A program made the translations under genes and the position numbers. The notes under the pieces were generated by a model. That model searched no databases and was not told the origin of the DNA. It was given only the letters and a program-made list of their open reading frames with translations. DNA of 64,000 nucleotides from Aquimarina agarivorans. GTDB lineage: Bacteria; Bacteroidota; Bacteroidia; Flavobacteriales; Flavobacteriaceae. Every line of letters starts with the position of its first letter. The stretch's first letter is position 1. The DNA is taken from assembly GCF_000218485.1 (NCBI RefSeq), contig NZ_AFPB01000147.1, forward strand, positions 38,353 to 102,352. The letters run 5' to 3'. Below, piece after piece: positions 46,751 through 57,676 of the stretch.

Positions 46751-48058
46751 TTATACCACGTTAGTGTCTTCCTTAGCTTTAAATGGCGTTATAATTAGCC
46801 TTGAAGCCTTATCAAAATTAATATAATTATACACCCAGTTAAAAAGGGTAACCACTTTATTCCTGAATCCTACTAAAAAAATTAAGTGAATAAACATCCA
46901 AATAAACCATGCAAAAAAGCCGCCGAAGCGTAATTTATTAATGTCCACAACGGCTTTATTTCTGCCAATTGTAGCCATTGAACCTTTATCAAAATATTTG
47001 AAGGGCAGTAAGGGTTTTCCGTGGCGTAGCGCTAACAAATTTTTAGCCAAATGCTTGCCTTGTTGTATGGCCGGTTGAGCTACCATAGGATGCCCACGTT
47101 CATAGTCTTCGGTTTGCATTAAGGCGATATCGCCAATGGCAAAAATATCATCAAATCCAGCTATTTGGTTGAATTCGTTAACTTTATATCGGTTAGCTCT
47201 TTCAATCAAAGAATCACCACTAATGCCATCAATTGGCGCTCCAGTTACCCCTGCAGACCATATAAATGTTGCTGATCGCAGTTCCAATTCGGTATTGGTG
47301 GATACCAGATGATTTTCATAATTAGTCACCATTGTTTCTAAATGAATATGTACCCCAAGTTGCTTTAAAAATTTCTCTGCATTTTTACTTGCTACAGGAC
47401 TCATGGGCGGTAATATTCTATCGGCACTTTCAATGACGTGAATCTGCATTTCGGAAAAATCCATATCGGGATAATCCCTTGGTAACACATTTGCTTTTAG
47501 TTCTGCAATGCCACCAGCAAGTTCAACACCTGTAGGTCCTGCGCCAACAATAACAAAATTTAAAAGCTCTTTACGTAATTCAGGATCGGGTGTAATTACT
47601 GCTTGCTCCAAATTTTCAAACATTAAACTACGTAATTTAAGTGCTTGTGGCACACTTTTCATACGCATGGCATTTTGCTCAATAGTTTTATTTCCAAAAA
47701 AATTAGTCCTAGCCCCGGTAGCTATTACCAAAAAATCATAGGTGATACTCCCTATATTTGTGAAAACTTCTTTTTTTACAGGATCAACATTGGAAACTTC
47801 AGCCATTCTGAAAAAAGTATTCTTTCCTTTTTTTACAATTTTTCGAAATGGATAGGCAATTGATTCTGGCTCCAGAGATGAAGTAGATACTTGGTATAAA
47901 AGTGGTTGAAACGTATGGTAATTTTGTCTGTCCAACAATACAATCTGAAAATCTTTTCGGGTAACTAGCTCTTTAGTTATAGAAACACCTCCAAAACCAC
48001 CTCCAATAATTACTACTCTAGGTTTGGTAGTATTGGGAATATTTAATGTCAAGTCCAT
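46751..48058 (-). CDS. Type II NADH dehydrogenase / FAD-dependent oxidoreductase
   Basis: The start at 48058 gives MDLTLNIPNTTKPRVVIIGG; five further codons upstream (from 48073) are less likely. The protein has 435 residues with the FAD dinucleotide motif VVIIGGGFGGVSI at about 15-27, VIATGARTNFFG, the NAD motif FVIVGAGPTGVELAGGI, and FAIGDIALM. C-terminal membrane-associated helices (FFAWFIWMFIHLIFLVGF) match NDH-2. It oxidises NADH and passes electrons to quinone without proton pumping. It is peripheral or integral at the inner membrane, and monocistronic. Confidence 0.9.
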   Translation of the reverse strand: MDLTLNIPNTTKPRVVIIGGGFGGVSITKELVTRKDFQIVLLDRQNYHTFQPLLYQVSTSSLEPESIAYPFRKIVKKGKNTFFRMAEVSNVDPVKKEVFTNIGSITYDFLVIATGARTNFFGNKTIEQNAMRMKSVPQALKLRSLMFENLEQAVITPDPELRKELLNFVIVGAGPTGVELAGGIAELKANVLPRDYPDMDFSEMQIHVIESADRILPPMSPVASKNAEKFLKQLGVHIHLETMVTNYENHLVSTNTELELRSATFIWSAGVTGAPIDGISGDSLIERANRYKVNEFNQIAGFDDIFAIGDIALMQTEDYERGHPMVAQPAIQQGKHLAKNLLALRHGKPLLPFKYFDKGSMATIGRNKAVVDINKLRFGGFFAWFIWMFIHLIFLVGFRNKVVTLFNWVYNYINFDKASRLIITPFKAKEDTNVV

Positions 48059-48213
48059 TATAATAAGATACAAAATTTACAACACTCTTTCTATTTAAAG
48101 AACAAGTATGACGCTACTGCAAGTAGCTAATTTTAAAACTACAAAACAATAAAAAATGCGTAATTATTTGCGATAACCTTATAGTTCAATTTAGGTGTTT
48201 GGTTAATTATAAT

Positions 48214-50667
48214 TTAAGCAGTATCAACATTAATAATTATACGTACGCCACTGTAATTTTTAATGCTTTCAAAGGTTTTTATCAACTTTAATAAATAGGA
48301 TTTAGTTTTAGATATACTTTGTTCAGGTGGTATTTTGAGTAAAATATTCTTATTGTATTGATTGCGAATACGCGATACAGCAGGAAACTCCGGGCCAAAT
48401 ACATTTTTTTGAAATGAATTCCGAAGTGCTTTTGCAAGCCAATCAGCAGCCTCGTTTGTTTTGTTATAATCGCGATGACGTAGGGTGAGTTTTATCAACT
48501 TGCAAAAAGGGGGATAGTGGTATTGTTTTCGTTCTTGCATTTGATCCTTCCACATACTTGTGTAATCATTAACGGAAACTTGCTGTAAAATTTGATGTAA
48601 CGGATTAAATGATTGAATAATTACCTTTCCTCTTTTTTTGAACCTCCCTGAACGCCCTGCTACCTGACTTAATAATTGATAAGTACGTTCATGCGCACGA
48701 TAGTCAGGAAAATGTAACAACCCATCTGCATTCATTACTCCAACTAAATTTACATTTTTAAAATCCAAGCCTTTGGCTAACATTTGAGTACCCACTAAAA
48801 TATCAATTTCCTGTGCCTCAAACTTTGAAATAATTTTTTGGTGCCCAAATTTGCCTCGGGTAGTATCTTGATCCATACGATCCACTACGTGTTTGGGAAA
48901 TAACCCTTTCAATTCTTCCTCCACCTGCTCCGTTCCCAATCCTTTTGTTAATAATTGTGTACTGCCACAGGCTCGGCATTCAAATTGTTCAGCTATTTGA
49001 TAGCCACAGTAATGACAGCGTAACTTTTTAGTGTACTTGTGGTAAGTTAAGCTTACATCACATTGCGTACACTGCGGGACATAACCACAAGTGTTACAAG
49101 TTTGGATGGATGAAAAACCACGTCTGTTTTGAAATAAAATAACTTGTTCTTTAGCATCCAATGAGGTCTGAATTTCCTCCAGTAATCGATCACTAAAATG
49201 ACCTTTCATTAATCTTTTGCGGTATTTTATTTGAAGATCCACCAATTCAATATCCGGCATTAAAATGTTTTTATGCCTTTTATTTAAAGTTACCAAACCG
49301 TATTTGCCACTTTGCGCATTTGCATAAGTTTCCACACTTGGTGTAGCTGATCCCAGTAATACCTTAGCTTTAAAACTATGCGCCAAAACAATGGCAGCAT
49401 CCCTTGCGTGGTAACGCGGTGCAGGGTCGTATTGTTTATATGTTTGCTCGTGTTCCTCATCAATAACAATAAAACCTAATTCTTGAAAAGGCAAAAATAA
49501 AGCCGAACGTACGCCAACAACCAAAAGTGGTTTTCCATTTGAATTTAACACCCTGTTCCAAGCTTCCACACGTTCATTAGCAGAAAAACGTGAATGATAT
49601 ACTACTAAATAGGTTCCAAAAACAACTTTTAAACGTTCAATTAACTGCGTTGTCAGTGCAATTTCTGGCAACAGAAACAAGACTTGCTTGTTGGCGTCTA
49701 ATTCTTTTTTTATGAATTTACTGTAAATTTCAGTTTTACCAGATGAAGTTACCCCGTGGAGTAAGCATACATTTTTTTTTTCAAACGCAAGTTGTAACGC
49801 TTGGTAGGCTATTTTTTGATGCTCGTTTAGCTCATAGTGCCCTTTGGATTGCATGTTTGCGAAATTCACCCGGTCCACTTGTTCTTCAAATACCTCTAGT
49901 ATTTCTTTTTTTGCCAAAGCATTTAACGTACTTGTAGTTGCTTTAGCTAATTCCAGCAGTTCTTTAGTGCTTACTTTATCTTTTTTTCCACTTAGCGTGA
50001 AGTAATGTAAAACAACCTCACGTTGTTTTGGGGCATTGGATAAGCCTTCCAAAATAATTGGTAATTTTTCTGCAGTGCTATTTGGATGTAATTTTACCCA
50101 TTTTTGAATTTTTGGAGTGTATTTTTCTACTACGTATTCTTCAAGGGTAATGATCTTTTTTTTGAGTAACGCATAAGCCACTGGCAGTACTGTTTTTTTA
50201 TTCAGAATTTTAACTAATTCCTGAATTTTGAGGCTGCTTGAAAATTGTAAGGCTTCGTACACTAAAAATTCATCATCTTTTAATGTGGTGACATCTACTT
50301 CAATTTCTTTATTTTTTATTAAAACTGTTTCTCCTTCTAACAACAATGCCGATGGTAGCGCTGCTTTCAATAATTCACCATTAGTACACATGTAATAGTT
50401 AGACATCCATTGCCACAAAGCCAATTGGCTTTTCAAAACCAAAGGTTGTTCATCCAATATGCAATCAATTTCTTTGGCTTCGTAAATTTCAGGATCTTCA
50501 TGATGGATGCTTATTACTATTGCCGCATATAATTTTCGTTTTCCAAAAGGAACCGAAACACGCATTCCTACTTGTAAAAATTTAGCTTCCGTTTCATTTA
50601 CTTGATAAGTAAATGTGTGCTTTACAGGAATTGGTAATAAAACATCAATAAAGTACGTCATACTCAA
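48214..50667 (-). CDS. priA: Primosomal protein N' (replication restart helicase)
   Basis: This 817-residue SF2 helicase restarts stalled replication forks. An N-terminal 3'-DNA-binding domain (YFIDVLLPIPVKHTFTYQV) leads to Walker A in LLHGVTSSGKTEIY, Walker B with DEEHEQTYKQ, and the zinc-binding insertion with eight Cys (CNTCGYVPQCTQC, CHYCGY, CRACGS). Then come the helicase motifs GTQMLAKGLDFKNV and QVAGRSGR. Length is normal. An alternative start two codons later (50661) is possible. It lies 81 bases downstream of the porin gene in the same direction, so the two may be co-transcribed. Confidence 0.96.
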   Translation of the reverse strand: MSMTYFIDVLLPIPVKHTFTYQVNETEAKFLQVGMRVSVPFGKRKLYAAIVISIHHEDPEIYEAKEIDCILDEQPLVLKSQLALWQWMSNYYMCTNGELLKAALPSALLLEGETVLIKNKEIEVDVTTLKDDEFLVYEALQFSSSLKIQELVKILNKKTVLPVAYALLKKKIITLEEYVVEKYTPKIQKWVKLHPNSTAEKLPIILEGLSNAPKQREVVLHYFTLSGKKDKVSTKELLELAKATTSTLNALAKKEILEVFEEQVDRVNFANMQSKGHYELNEHQKIAYQALQLAFEKKNVCLLHGVTSSGKTEIYSKFIKKELDANKQVLFLLPEIALTTQLIERLKVVFGTYLVVYHSRFSANERVEAWNRVLNSNGKPLLVVGVRSALFLPFQELGFIVIDEEHEQTYKQYDPAPRYHARDAAIVLAHSFKAKVLLGSATPSVETYANAQSGKYGLVTLNKRHKNILMPDIELVDLQIKYRKRLMKGHFSDRLLEEIQTSLDAKEQVILFQNRRGFSSIQTCNTCGYVPQCTQCDVSLTYHKYTKKLRCHYCGYQIAEQFECRACGSTQLLTKGLGTEQVEEELKGLFPKHVVDRMDQDTTRGKFGHQKIISKFEAQEIDILVGTQMLAKGLDFKNVNLVGVMNADGLLHFPDYRAHERTYQLLSQVAGRSGRFKKRGKVIIQSFNPLHQILQQVSVNDYTSMWKDQMQERKQYHYPPFCKLIKLTLRHRDYNKTNEAADWLAKALRNSFQKNVFGPEFPAVSRIRNQYNKNILLKIPPEQSISKTKSYLLKLIKTFESIKNYSGVRIIINVDTA

Positions 50668-50748
50668 ATTTAAAGATACGCAGCTGGAATTAAAAGTAAA
50701 CTAACAGGTGCTTTAAAATTAACTTAGCATTTGTTTTTAAATAACAGC

Positions 50749-52787
50749 TTATAAAAAGAAATTCCAAACCAAACCAAAGCGGATCAAAAAATCTCGGGCA
50801 GGATAATTTGGGGCTACCAGATCGGTATTTTGGGCTAGTAAATATTGCGCATTTTCTAATTTAAAAAATATGCGTGTTTGGCGTACTTTGGCATTCAAAA
50901 ACAAATCTACAATTGGGTAATTTCCAAGTTTAAGCGAATTCTGTACGTAGTTTTCAGCAATAATAGGATCATAGCCATCCACAAAATAACTAGTAAAATA
51001 TTTAAAATTAATCCCAATTTGTGCAAACATAGCACGCTTAAATACGTGATTTTGATAGTATAATGTATTCCGGGTTACAAATTGAGGTACATTATAAATT
51101 TCTTCAATATCATCGCCTAAGGCTTGCTGAAACAACAAGGTATTTGCCAATCGGAAGTTACCAAGGTTAAATTCGCGAAAAGCTTTCAATTTAAATAAAT
51201 TAATCACATTGTCCGTTTGTAGCGGTGTCGATATGCTTACATTTTCAGTAACAATCCTGCCATTGTTGGAAAAAGTAGTTTCAACATCACGCCTTCCAAA
51301 ATAAGTGTAGTCATTAATTATTGAATAAGATCCTTCCAAATCAACTATTTTTTCAGCATTAATTTTAGCGGAAAAAGTATTTGTTATTACATTACTAAAG
51401 TCATTTTGCCAATTATACCCTATAAAATTACTTTGGTGTAGTAAATAATTATAATTTGGTACTTCGGAGGCTAAACGGTAGCCAAATTTTACAGCAATAT
51501 TATCCCTATACTGATATCCCGCTTGCCCATAAAAATATTGATTTTCAAATTCACCAGAAATAGTGGATTGTGCATCACCTTCAAGCAAAAAGCCTTTGTA
51601 AGTGTTTTTATAATGTGCTACCAAGGATACAATATCTCCTGTTATACGGTTTCCAACAATATCTGAATTGACAAGTGTAGGCGTAGTCCCATCATCTTCC
51701 AACCTGCCCCTAATGATTACCCTATCATAACCGTAATTATAATTACTATATTTTATAAAAAAACCTAAATCCCCTAAGTTGGTATTTGAATAGTGTAATC
51801 CAATTTGATTGGTAAAATATTCCAATTCTGTTTTATCTCTGAAATTTCCTGAGTTTTCAGCTTCTCCAAAAAAAGCTTCACTTGCACTATCTTGGGTAAA
51901 CGTAAATTGTTTTGTAGTGTATTCCAGTCGGTGTTTTACTGACAACTCGTTAGGTTGCGTACTGTCTTGAACAAAAATTCGGTATTCATGATCTAAATAA
52001 AGGCGTTTTCCTTCCAACTCGCTTTCACCGCTTGTAAAAGACGGATCAAAAGAGCTTCGATTATCAAAATTTTCATTGGCTTCTAAAAACTGTATTAAAT
52101 CTTGACCTGAAAGCCCCCCATTTTCTTCATTTAAAATTGTTTGATCTGTAAAATGAATATTAGCTACATACCTTTTATTGGGCATGGTGTAACTCAAGGT
52201 AGTCCGAAAAGCACGTGTACTGGTAAGAGAATTAATGTAATCGCCCAAGGTACGAACTCCTTTGTAGGCGATGGAAAAATTAATATTTGGCGAAGTATTT
52301 ACCGTTAAAAAGGCATCCAATTGCTGTCCCTGATCCACAGCAGTTTTATAATATAAATCTGTTAATGGGGTAGGAACGCGATAATAGTTTATATCCTTGG
52401 CTTCCAAATACGCCAAATGCCTTACGCTAGCTCCAAAATGAGGCATTTCTTCAAAATATTTAGGTTGTTTGGCTAATTGTACGTAAGGACTTCCCACATT
52501 GGCAAAAGGAACCAATTCAAAATCATCTTTACGTAAATAATTAAACTTATAGTCTTTACGAATAGTCAGTGTGGTGTCCAAATAAGTGGTATCTCTTTCG
52601 GCAGAAATAATTTGATATAATTCTATTGGAGGCTTTTTTTTCTTTTCTTTTGGTTTTGAAAACTTGCGTTTAGATCCACCTTTATCTTCATCCTCATAAT
52701 TAGAGCCGCCTAGGTCATCTGGGGTTGTTTGAGCCATTCCAGCCAGGGAACACGCAATAAAAAAAATAATAAACTAAATTGTTTCAT
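50749..52787 (-). CDS. Putative outer-membrane porin (Porin_10-like), signal peptide frameshifted
   Basis: The uninterrupted frame (52737 to 50749, 662 residues) starts inside the mature protein with MAQTTPDDLGGSNYED. Adding one base to the eight-A run at 52759-52766 joins it to an ATG at 52787, giving MKQFSLLFFFIACSLAGMAQ, a proper signal peptide. The mature part has alternating beta-strand patterns with many aromatic residues, an N-terminal Lys/Pro-rich segment and a C-terminal Phe-Leu strand (RFGLVWNFFL). These are features of the large putative porins of Bacteroidota. As written, the export signal is out of frame. It is divergent from rnhB and upstream of priA. Confidence 0.75.
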
Positions 52788-52874
52788 ACTACTAACTATA
52801 GATACTGAAACCTGTTCAGCATAATGACAAAAATATGTTTTTTATACATATATTAGGACTTTCAATTTTGTAAT

Positions 52875-53474
52875 TTGCTTATACTAAAAAAACATTTCAA
52901 TTTGCTTGAATGTGGCACTGACGAAGCTGGTCGGGGCTGTTTAGCAGGTCCAGTAACTGCCGCTGCAGTACTTTTACCCGATGATTTTAGCGATCCACTT
53001 TTAAATGATTCTAAAAAATTAACTGAAAAAAATAGGAGCAAACTGCGCAAAATCATAGAGCAAGAAGCTATTTCCTACAAGGTAACCCATGTTTTTATGG
53101 AAGAAATTCAAAAATTAAATATCCTTCATGCTTCCATAGCAGCCATGCAGCGTTCCGTTTTACAGCTAACACCAGCTCCACAATTTATATTAGTAGACGG
53201 TAACAAATTTACCCCCGTTGCAAACATTCCGCATGAGTGTATTGTAAAAGGCGATGGGAAATATTTGAATATTGCTGCAGCCTCAGTATTGGCAAAAACG
53301 CACAGAGATGCCTACATGCAGCAAATTGATGCAGAGTTTCCAATGTACGGATGGAAACAAAACAAAGGGTATCCTACTAAAATACATCGTAATGCAATAC
53401 GCGAATATGGTACCACAAAGTACCACCGTATGGGCTTTAAACTACTTCCTGAACAATACAGTTTGGATTTGTAG
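52875..53474 (+). CDS. rnhB: Ribonuclease HII
   Basis: This 199-residue enzyme cleaves the RNA strand of RNA-DNA hybrids and misincorporated ribonucleotides. The RNase HII signatures are clear: [20 protein letters not shown] with catalytic Asp-Glu, [40 protein letters not shown] and [15 protein letters not shown]. The best start is a TTG at 52875 giving [14 protein letters not shown]; no in-frame ATG exists before the DEAGRG motif. It is divergent from the porin gene across about 87 bases. Confidence 0.93.
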   Translation: MLILKKHFNLLECGTDEAGRGCLAGPVTAAAVLLPDDFSDPLLNDSKKLTEKNRSKLRKIIEQEAISYKVTHVFMEEIQKLNILHASIAAMQRSVLQLTPAPQFILVDGNKFTPVANIPHECIVKGDGKYLNIAAASVLAKTHRDAYMQQIDAEFPMYGWKQNKGYPTKIHRNAIREYGTTKYHRMGFKLLPEQYSLDL

Positions 53475-53588
53475 CTAGAAATTAATGCAACTGTTTTTCA
53501 TTTCCATTTAAAAAGTTCCAATCACTTCAGTATTTTTGTCAGTAATTACTACTGTTATATTTTAACATAACGCTACAGCAATTCGTAT

Positions 53589-56142
53589 ATGTCAGCACAA
53601 ATAAGTATGATTTCCCATTGTAAAACAACGCTTTTAAAAATAACTTTTTGGATAAGTTTGGTGCTTTTTTTGATTGGTTGTACTCAAAAAACTACTAAAA
53701 CAGATTCCCCGATTCCTTTTATTCCTGCAAATACAAGCTTTGTAATCAAAGGAAATAATTTAAGGCAAATTCAATCGCATTTTGCAAATAACTCGTTAAT
53801 TGCAAAAAATAAAGAAAACGTATTAGTCAATTATTTCAAAAAAAATCGGAGGATTTAAACTAATTACGCCTAAAAAACATGATTTTTACCTGTGTTATTC
53901 TCCTATTGGAAAAACAGATTTAGGTTATACATTAATAACACCTTTAAAAAGTGGTTTGCTTAGCGCCGAAAAAATAAAGAAATACACCACTGGAAATTTT
54001 AATTATAACAATACCGAATATTCCGAAGTAACCATGAATGATAAGGTGTTTTATACCACCACTTTGGATAGTACCTGGATTGCTTCGGATAATAAATTAT
54101 TGGTTGAAAATAGTATTCGTCAATATCAAAACAAACCAAAAAAGAAACAAAGTAGTCCTTATGCTGATAGTTTTAAGGTGTTGGAAGAGGATGATAATTC
54201 ATTTTCAGTAGTAATTAATAACAAAAACAATCTTGATATTATTCAGCGCTTATTACCCAATTACGATACTTCAACTTTTGAAACAAAAAACTGGAGTGGC
54301 TGGACAGCAGGAGATTTTAAAATTGAAAACAATGCCATAACATTTGATGGAGTGTACAAAGCAAAAGATTCAATTTATGACTACATGAATCTTTTTAATA
54401 ATACACAGGCTCAAACTAATCAACTTGCTACTATTACACCGACCAATTTTGAAAGTTTTACCTCCTTTACCTACGATAATTATTCTCAGTTAGCAGCTAA
54501 TATTTCGCTGTACAATCACAAAGAAGCTGATTTAAAAAATGATGCTTTGGATGATTTTATTTCTGAAACCGATGAATTTGGAGTGATACGCTTGGTCAAT
54601 GATCAAGCCCTTGCTTTTTCTTTGATTGATGAAACTATTGATATACCTGCATATTTAGGTACCGAAACTAACAATGAAACTTTCAGAGATTTTACCATTT
54701 CAAAATTAGATGAATCTATTGATTTTAATGAAAAATTAAGTCCATTGATTACTGAAGTTAATCAGGTTGGTTTTTACATTCAATTAGGAAATTTCGTTGT
54801 TTTTGCCAAAGATAAAAATGTGCTAAAGGATATTATTACAGCTTCAAAAAATGAAGATGTGCTTCCTAATAAAAACTGGTACACCAATTTTTCAGATCAA
54901 ATTGCAGATCAGAGTAGTGTACTGCATCTTCAAAACACTAAAACTTTGATTGAAAAAACGGCATCACATGTTGCTGAATCTTACATTAAAAACTGGGATA
55001 AGGCAAAAAATGCAGACTATAAATTAGCTGCCATTCAATGTACTGCAGATATTGGGTTTACACATATTCATCAAGTCATTTCAAAATCTGAATCCAAACG
55101 ATCTGATTTTATTAAAGTTGCTCAAACTGCCAGTACAGTTTTGGAAAATGATATCATAAACAGGCCTCAATTTGTAAAAAATCACCTTTCAAAAGGAATG
55201 GACGTGGCTGTACAGGATAAAAGTAATGAACTCACACTTATCAACAATACGGGTAAAATTTTGTGGCAGAAAAAAATTGAAGCTCCTATTCTTGGGAAAA
55301 TTCAACAAATTGACATGTACCGTAATGGCCGTTTACAGCTTATTTTTACTACGCCATACAAATTACACGTTTTGGACAGGAATGGAAATGATGTGGCTCC
55401 ATTTCCTTTAACTTTCAATAGTCCAATTACGCAGCCCGTTGCTGTTTTTGACTATGATAAAACTAGAAAATACCGAATCGCCATTGTTCAAAATGATAAA
55501 ATCAAATTGTACGGTAATAAAGGGCAATCCATAAAAGGCTTTCGTTTTAAAAACAAAGCAAAAGGGACAATTATTTATCCGCCAAAGCATATTAGAGTGG
55601 GGAGTAAGGATTATATTGTAGTTAACGAAAGTAATGGAGGAGTTCACTTTTTAAATAGGACCGGAAAGGAACGGATTAAAATAAAATCTGGGTCTACCAA
55701 AACTATTAATGATTGGTTTTGGTATAAAAACACCTTTGCTTCTCTTACTACGGATAATCAACTAACCCAAATTACTACATCGGGAAATTTGAGTAAAAAA
55801 GCGGCACCAATTGCTATTGAAAATACACAAATTGACGCTACGCTAAAAACATGGGTGTCTTTTGCTGAAAATACATTGAGTATAAAAGATAAAAAGGTAG
55901 ATCTTGAATTTGGAGTGTATTCCGAGCCAAAAATTTTCTATTTGAAAAATAAAGTTTACATAAGCATTACCGACACACAAACAAGTAAGATCTATTTGTT
56001 TGATAGTAATGCAAAACCAATTACAGGCTTTCCAATTTATGGGAACAGTCTCATTGATATGGAAAATGCAGATAAAGATAATGCGCTGGAAATTATTACA
56101 ATTGGCGAAAAAAATAGTGTGTTGTTTTACAAAATGAACTAA
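53589..56142 (+). pseudogene. Large lipoprotein with beta-propeller-like C-terminus, frameshifted at a poly-A run
   Basis: Frame one (53589-53858) has a lipoprotein signal ending in LFLIGCTQ and continues IPFIPANTSFVIKGNNL. It runs out of frame at an eight-A run (53838-53845). Removing one A joins it to the frame that ends at 56142, reading NYFKKIGGFKLITPKKHDFY across the junction. The combined protein would be about 850 residues. The C-terminal third has FG-GAP/propeller-like features (IVVNESNGGVHFLNRTGKER, MENADKDNALEIITIGEKN). The family is common next to rnhB in flavobacteria as I recall it, with no known function. A start at 53607 (MISHCKTTLLK) is equally possible. Confidence 0.65.
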
Positions 56143-56166
56143 AGCTGTAAATAAGATTTTCTTATA

Positions 56167-56317
56167 GGTCTCAGGTTTAGTTAAAACTATGCATTTTTAA
56201 TGCATTTCGCTTTTAGCTTCTAAAAATATTACAAGAGCTATTGGCAATTAGTAATTAGTTGTTGGCTTTAAAATACAGCTAATAGCTAATTGCGAAAAAA
56301 AGTAATGACTTTTAGTC
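56167..56317 (+). repeat. Dispersed intergenic repeat, copy 2
   Basis: It is nearly identical to 27151-27312 in the same orientation, with an 11-base shortening near its right end (TTGCGAAAAAAAGTAATGAC here). It lies between the large lipoprotein gene and the SAM riboswitch promoter. No coding capacity. Confidence 0.85.
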
Positions 56318-56416
56318 ATAACCGAAACTATGGTACTTTTAGTCAATAGTGGTTCATTTGAAAAATAAACTAGGTATTCCGTTTAAAAAAAAATTTCTAG
56401 AAGTCAATTTTATAAG

Positions 56417-56424
56417 TATCTTTG
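56417..56424 (+). promoter_or_regulatory. -7 promoter element TATCTTTG upstream of the SAM riboswitch
   Basis: The element is an exact match to TAnnTTTG, 26 bases before the riboswitch P1 stem. The predicted transcript start would fall just before the aptamer. No clear TTG was found at -33. Confidence 0.5.
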
Positions 56425-56449
56425 TGTTTAAGTTTCATTTACATGATAT

Positions 56450-56614
56450 GTTATCAAGAAAGGTTGAGGGATTAGACCCTTTGAAGCCTTAGCAACCCTT
56501 TAAATAGTTAAAGAAGGTGCTAAATTCTACCTAATTAATTTGGATAGATAACAACAGATTATTTCAATAATCTCACCTTGCTTGCACATTATCATTTAAT
56601 ATAAATAAGCAAGG
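56450..56614 (+). ncRNA. SAM-I (S-box) riboswitch with sequestering hairpin before metX
   Basis: P1 is formed by GTTATC (56450-56455) and GATAAC (56547-56552). Inside are the S-box hallmarks AAGGTTGAGGGATT, ACCCTTTGAAGCCTTAGCAA and AAGAAGGTGCTAAATTCTACC. Downstream, CCTTGCTT (56576-56583) pairs perfectly with AAGCAAGG (56607-56614), which abuts the metX start at 56616 and would mask the ribosome-binding region. No T-run follows, so control is probably translational. SAM binding is expected to turn off metX. Confidence 0.88.
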
Positions 56615-56615
56615 A

Positions 56616-57599
56616 TTGGATTCAGTACTTACCTATATTTCAATTGAAAATTACACCACATATGCTGGGGAAACCATTCATGTTGATTTATCATATCAAT
56701 TATTTGGACCGCCTTTAGGGAAAGCACCTGTGGTATTGGTTACTCATGCATTAACTGGAAATTCTCAAGTAAGTGGATCCCGAGGGTGGTGGACTAGTTT
56801 GGTCGGTGCAGAAAAGGTAATTAATACCAATAAATATACTATAATCGCTTTTAACATTCCAGGAAATGGATATGATGGAAAGCCAGAAAATTTATACGAT
56901 AATTATAAAATTTTCACTGCCAAAGATATCGCGCGTTTGTTTTCGCTTGCGCTGAAAGAATTACAAGTAACACGTTTATTTGCAAACGTTGGTGGATCTT
57001 TAGGTGGCGGTATTGCTTGGGAGCTTTCGGTGCTGCAACCAAATTTAGCAAAAAACTTAGTCGTAGTAGCTACGGATTGGAAAGCTACAGATTGGGTAAT
57101 AGCCAATACAAAAATACAGGATGCTATTTTGTTAAATTCCAATAATCCATTACACGATGCTCGTATGCATGCCATGTTAATGTATCGTACTCCTGAGTCT
57201 TTTACCATGAAGTTCAACCGAACAAAAAATGAAAGTTTAGGGATGTTTAATATTGAAAGTTGGTTGCAATATCACGGAAAAAAATTGGAAGAACGTTTTC
57301 AGTTAAGTGCTTATAAGCAATTAAATTACATATTGAGTACTATTGATGTTTCTTTAGAATACAATAATTTTAAAGAAGCTGTTTACGCTATAACGGCTGA
57401 TATTCATGTAGTAACGGTAGATAGCGATGCATTATTTACGTTAAAAGAAGATAAAGTGACTGTTAGCCAATTGCGCGAAATTAGACAGCGTACTGGTCAA
57501 AAAGTAACTCATCAGGTCATTAGATCCATACACGGTCATGATGCTTTTTTAATAGAATATGACCAATTAGATGGTTTTTTAGAACCCATATTTAAATAA
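56616..57599 (+). CDS. metX: Homoserine O-acetyltransferase (MetX)
   Basis: This 327-residue alpha/beta-hydrolase-fold acyltransferase activates homoserine for methionine synthesis. The nucleophile elbow is GGSLGGG (Ser near residue 128), the catalytic Asp is in VTVDSDALF and the His in IHGHDAFLIEY. LVTHALTGNSQVSG and NIPGNGYDGKPEN are family motifs. The start is a TTG at 56616 directly behind the riboswitch hairpin; the next Met is too far inside the fold. Acetyl-CoA rather than succinyl-CoA is assumed from family naming, since specificity depends on few residues. It is the first gene of a cluster with osmC and metZ. Confidence 0.92.
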   Translation: MDSVLTYISIENYTTYAGETIHVDLSYQLFGPPLGKAPVVLVTHALTGNSQVSGSRGWWTSLVGAEKVINTNKYTIIAFNIPGNGYDGKPENLYDNYKIFTAKDIARLFSLALKELQVTRLFANVGGSLGGGIAWELSVLQPNLAKNLVVVATDWKATDWVIANTKIQDAILLNSNNPLHDARMHAMLMYRTPESFTMKFNRTKNESLGMFNIESWLQYHGKKLEERFQLSAYKQLNYILSTIDVSLEYNNFKEAVYAITADIHVVTVDSDALFTLKEDKVTVSQLREIRQRTGQKVTHQVIRSIHGHDAFLIEYDQLDGFLEPIFK

Positions 57600-57676
57600 A
57601 GTTCAAAACAAAATAAAATAGATTTTTACAATAAATAAAGCTGACAGCCGAAAACTGAAAGCCTAAAGCCAAATTT

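Noticed and set aside
57600..57676. GACAGCCGAAAACTGAAAGCC-like quasi-repeat before osmC
   Set aside because: Short and imperfect, with no second copy found in the window. It looks like ordinary intergenic DNA.
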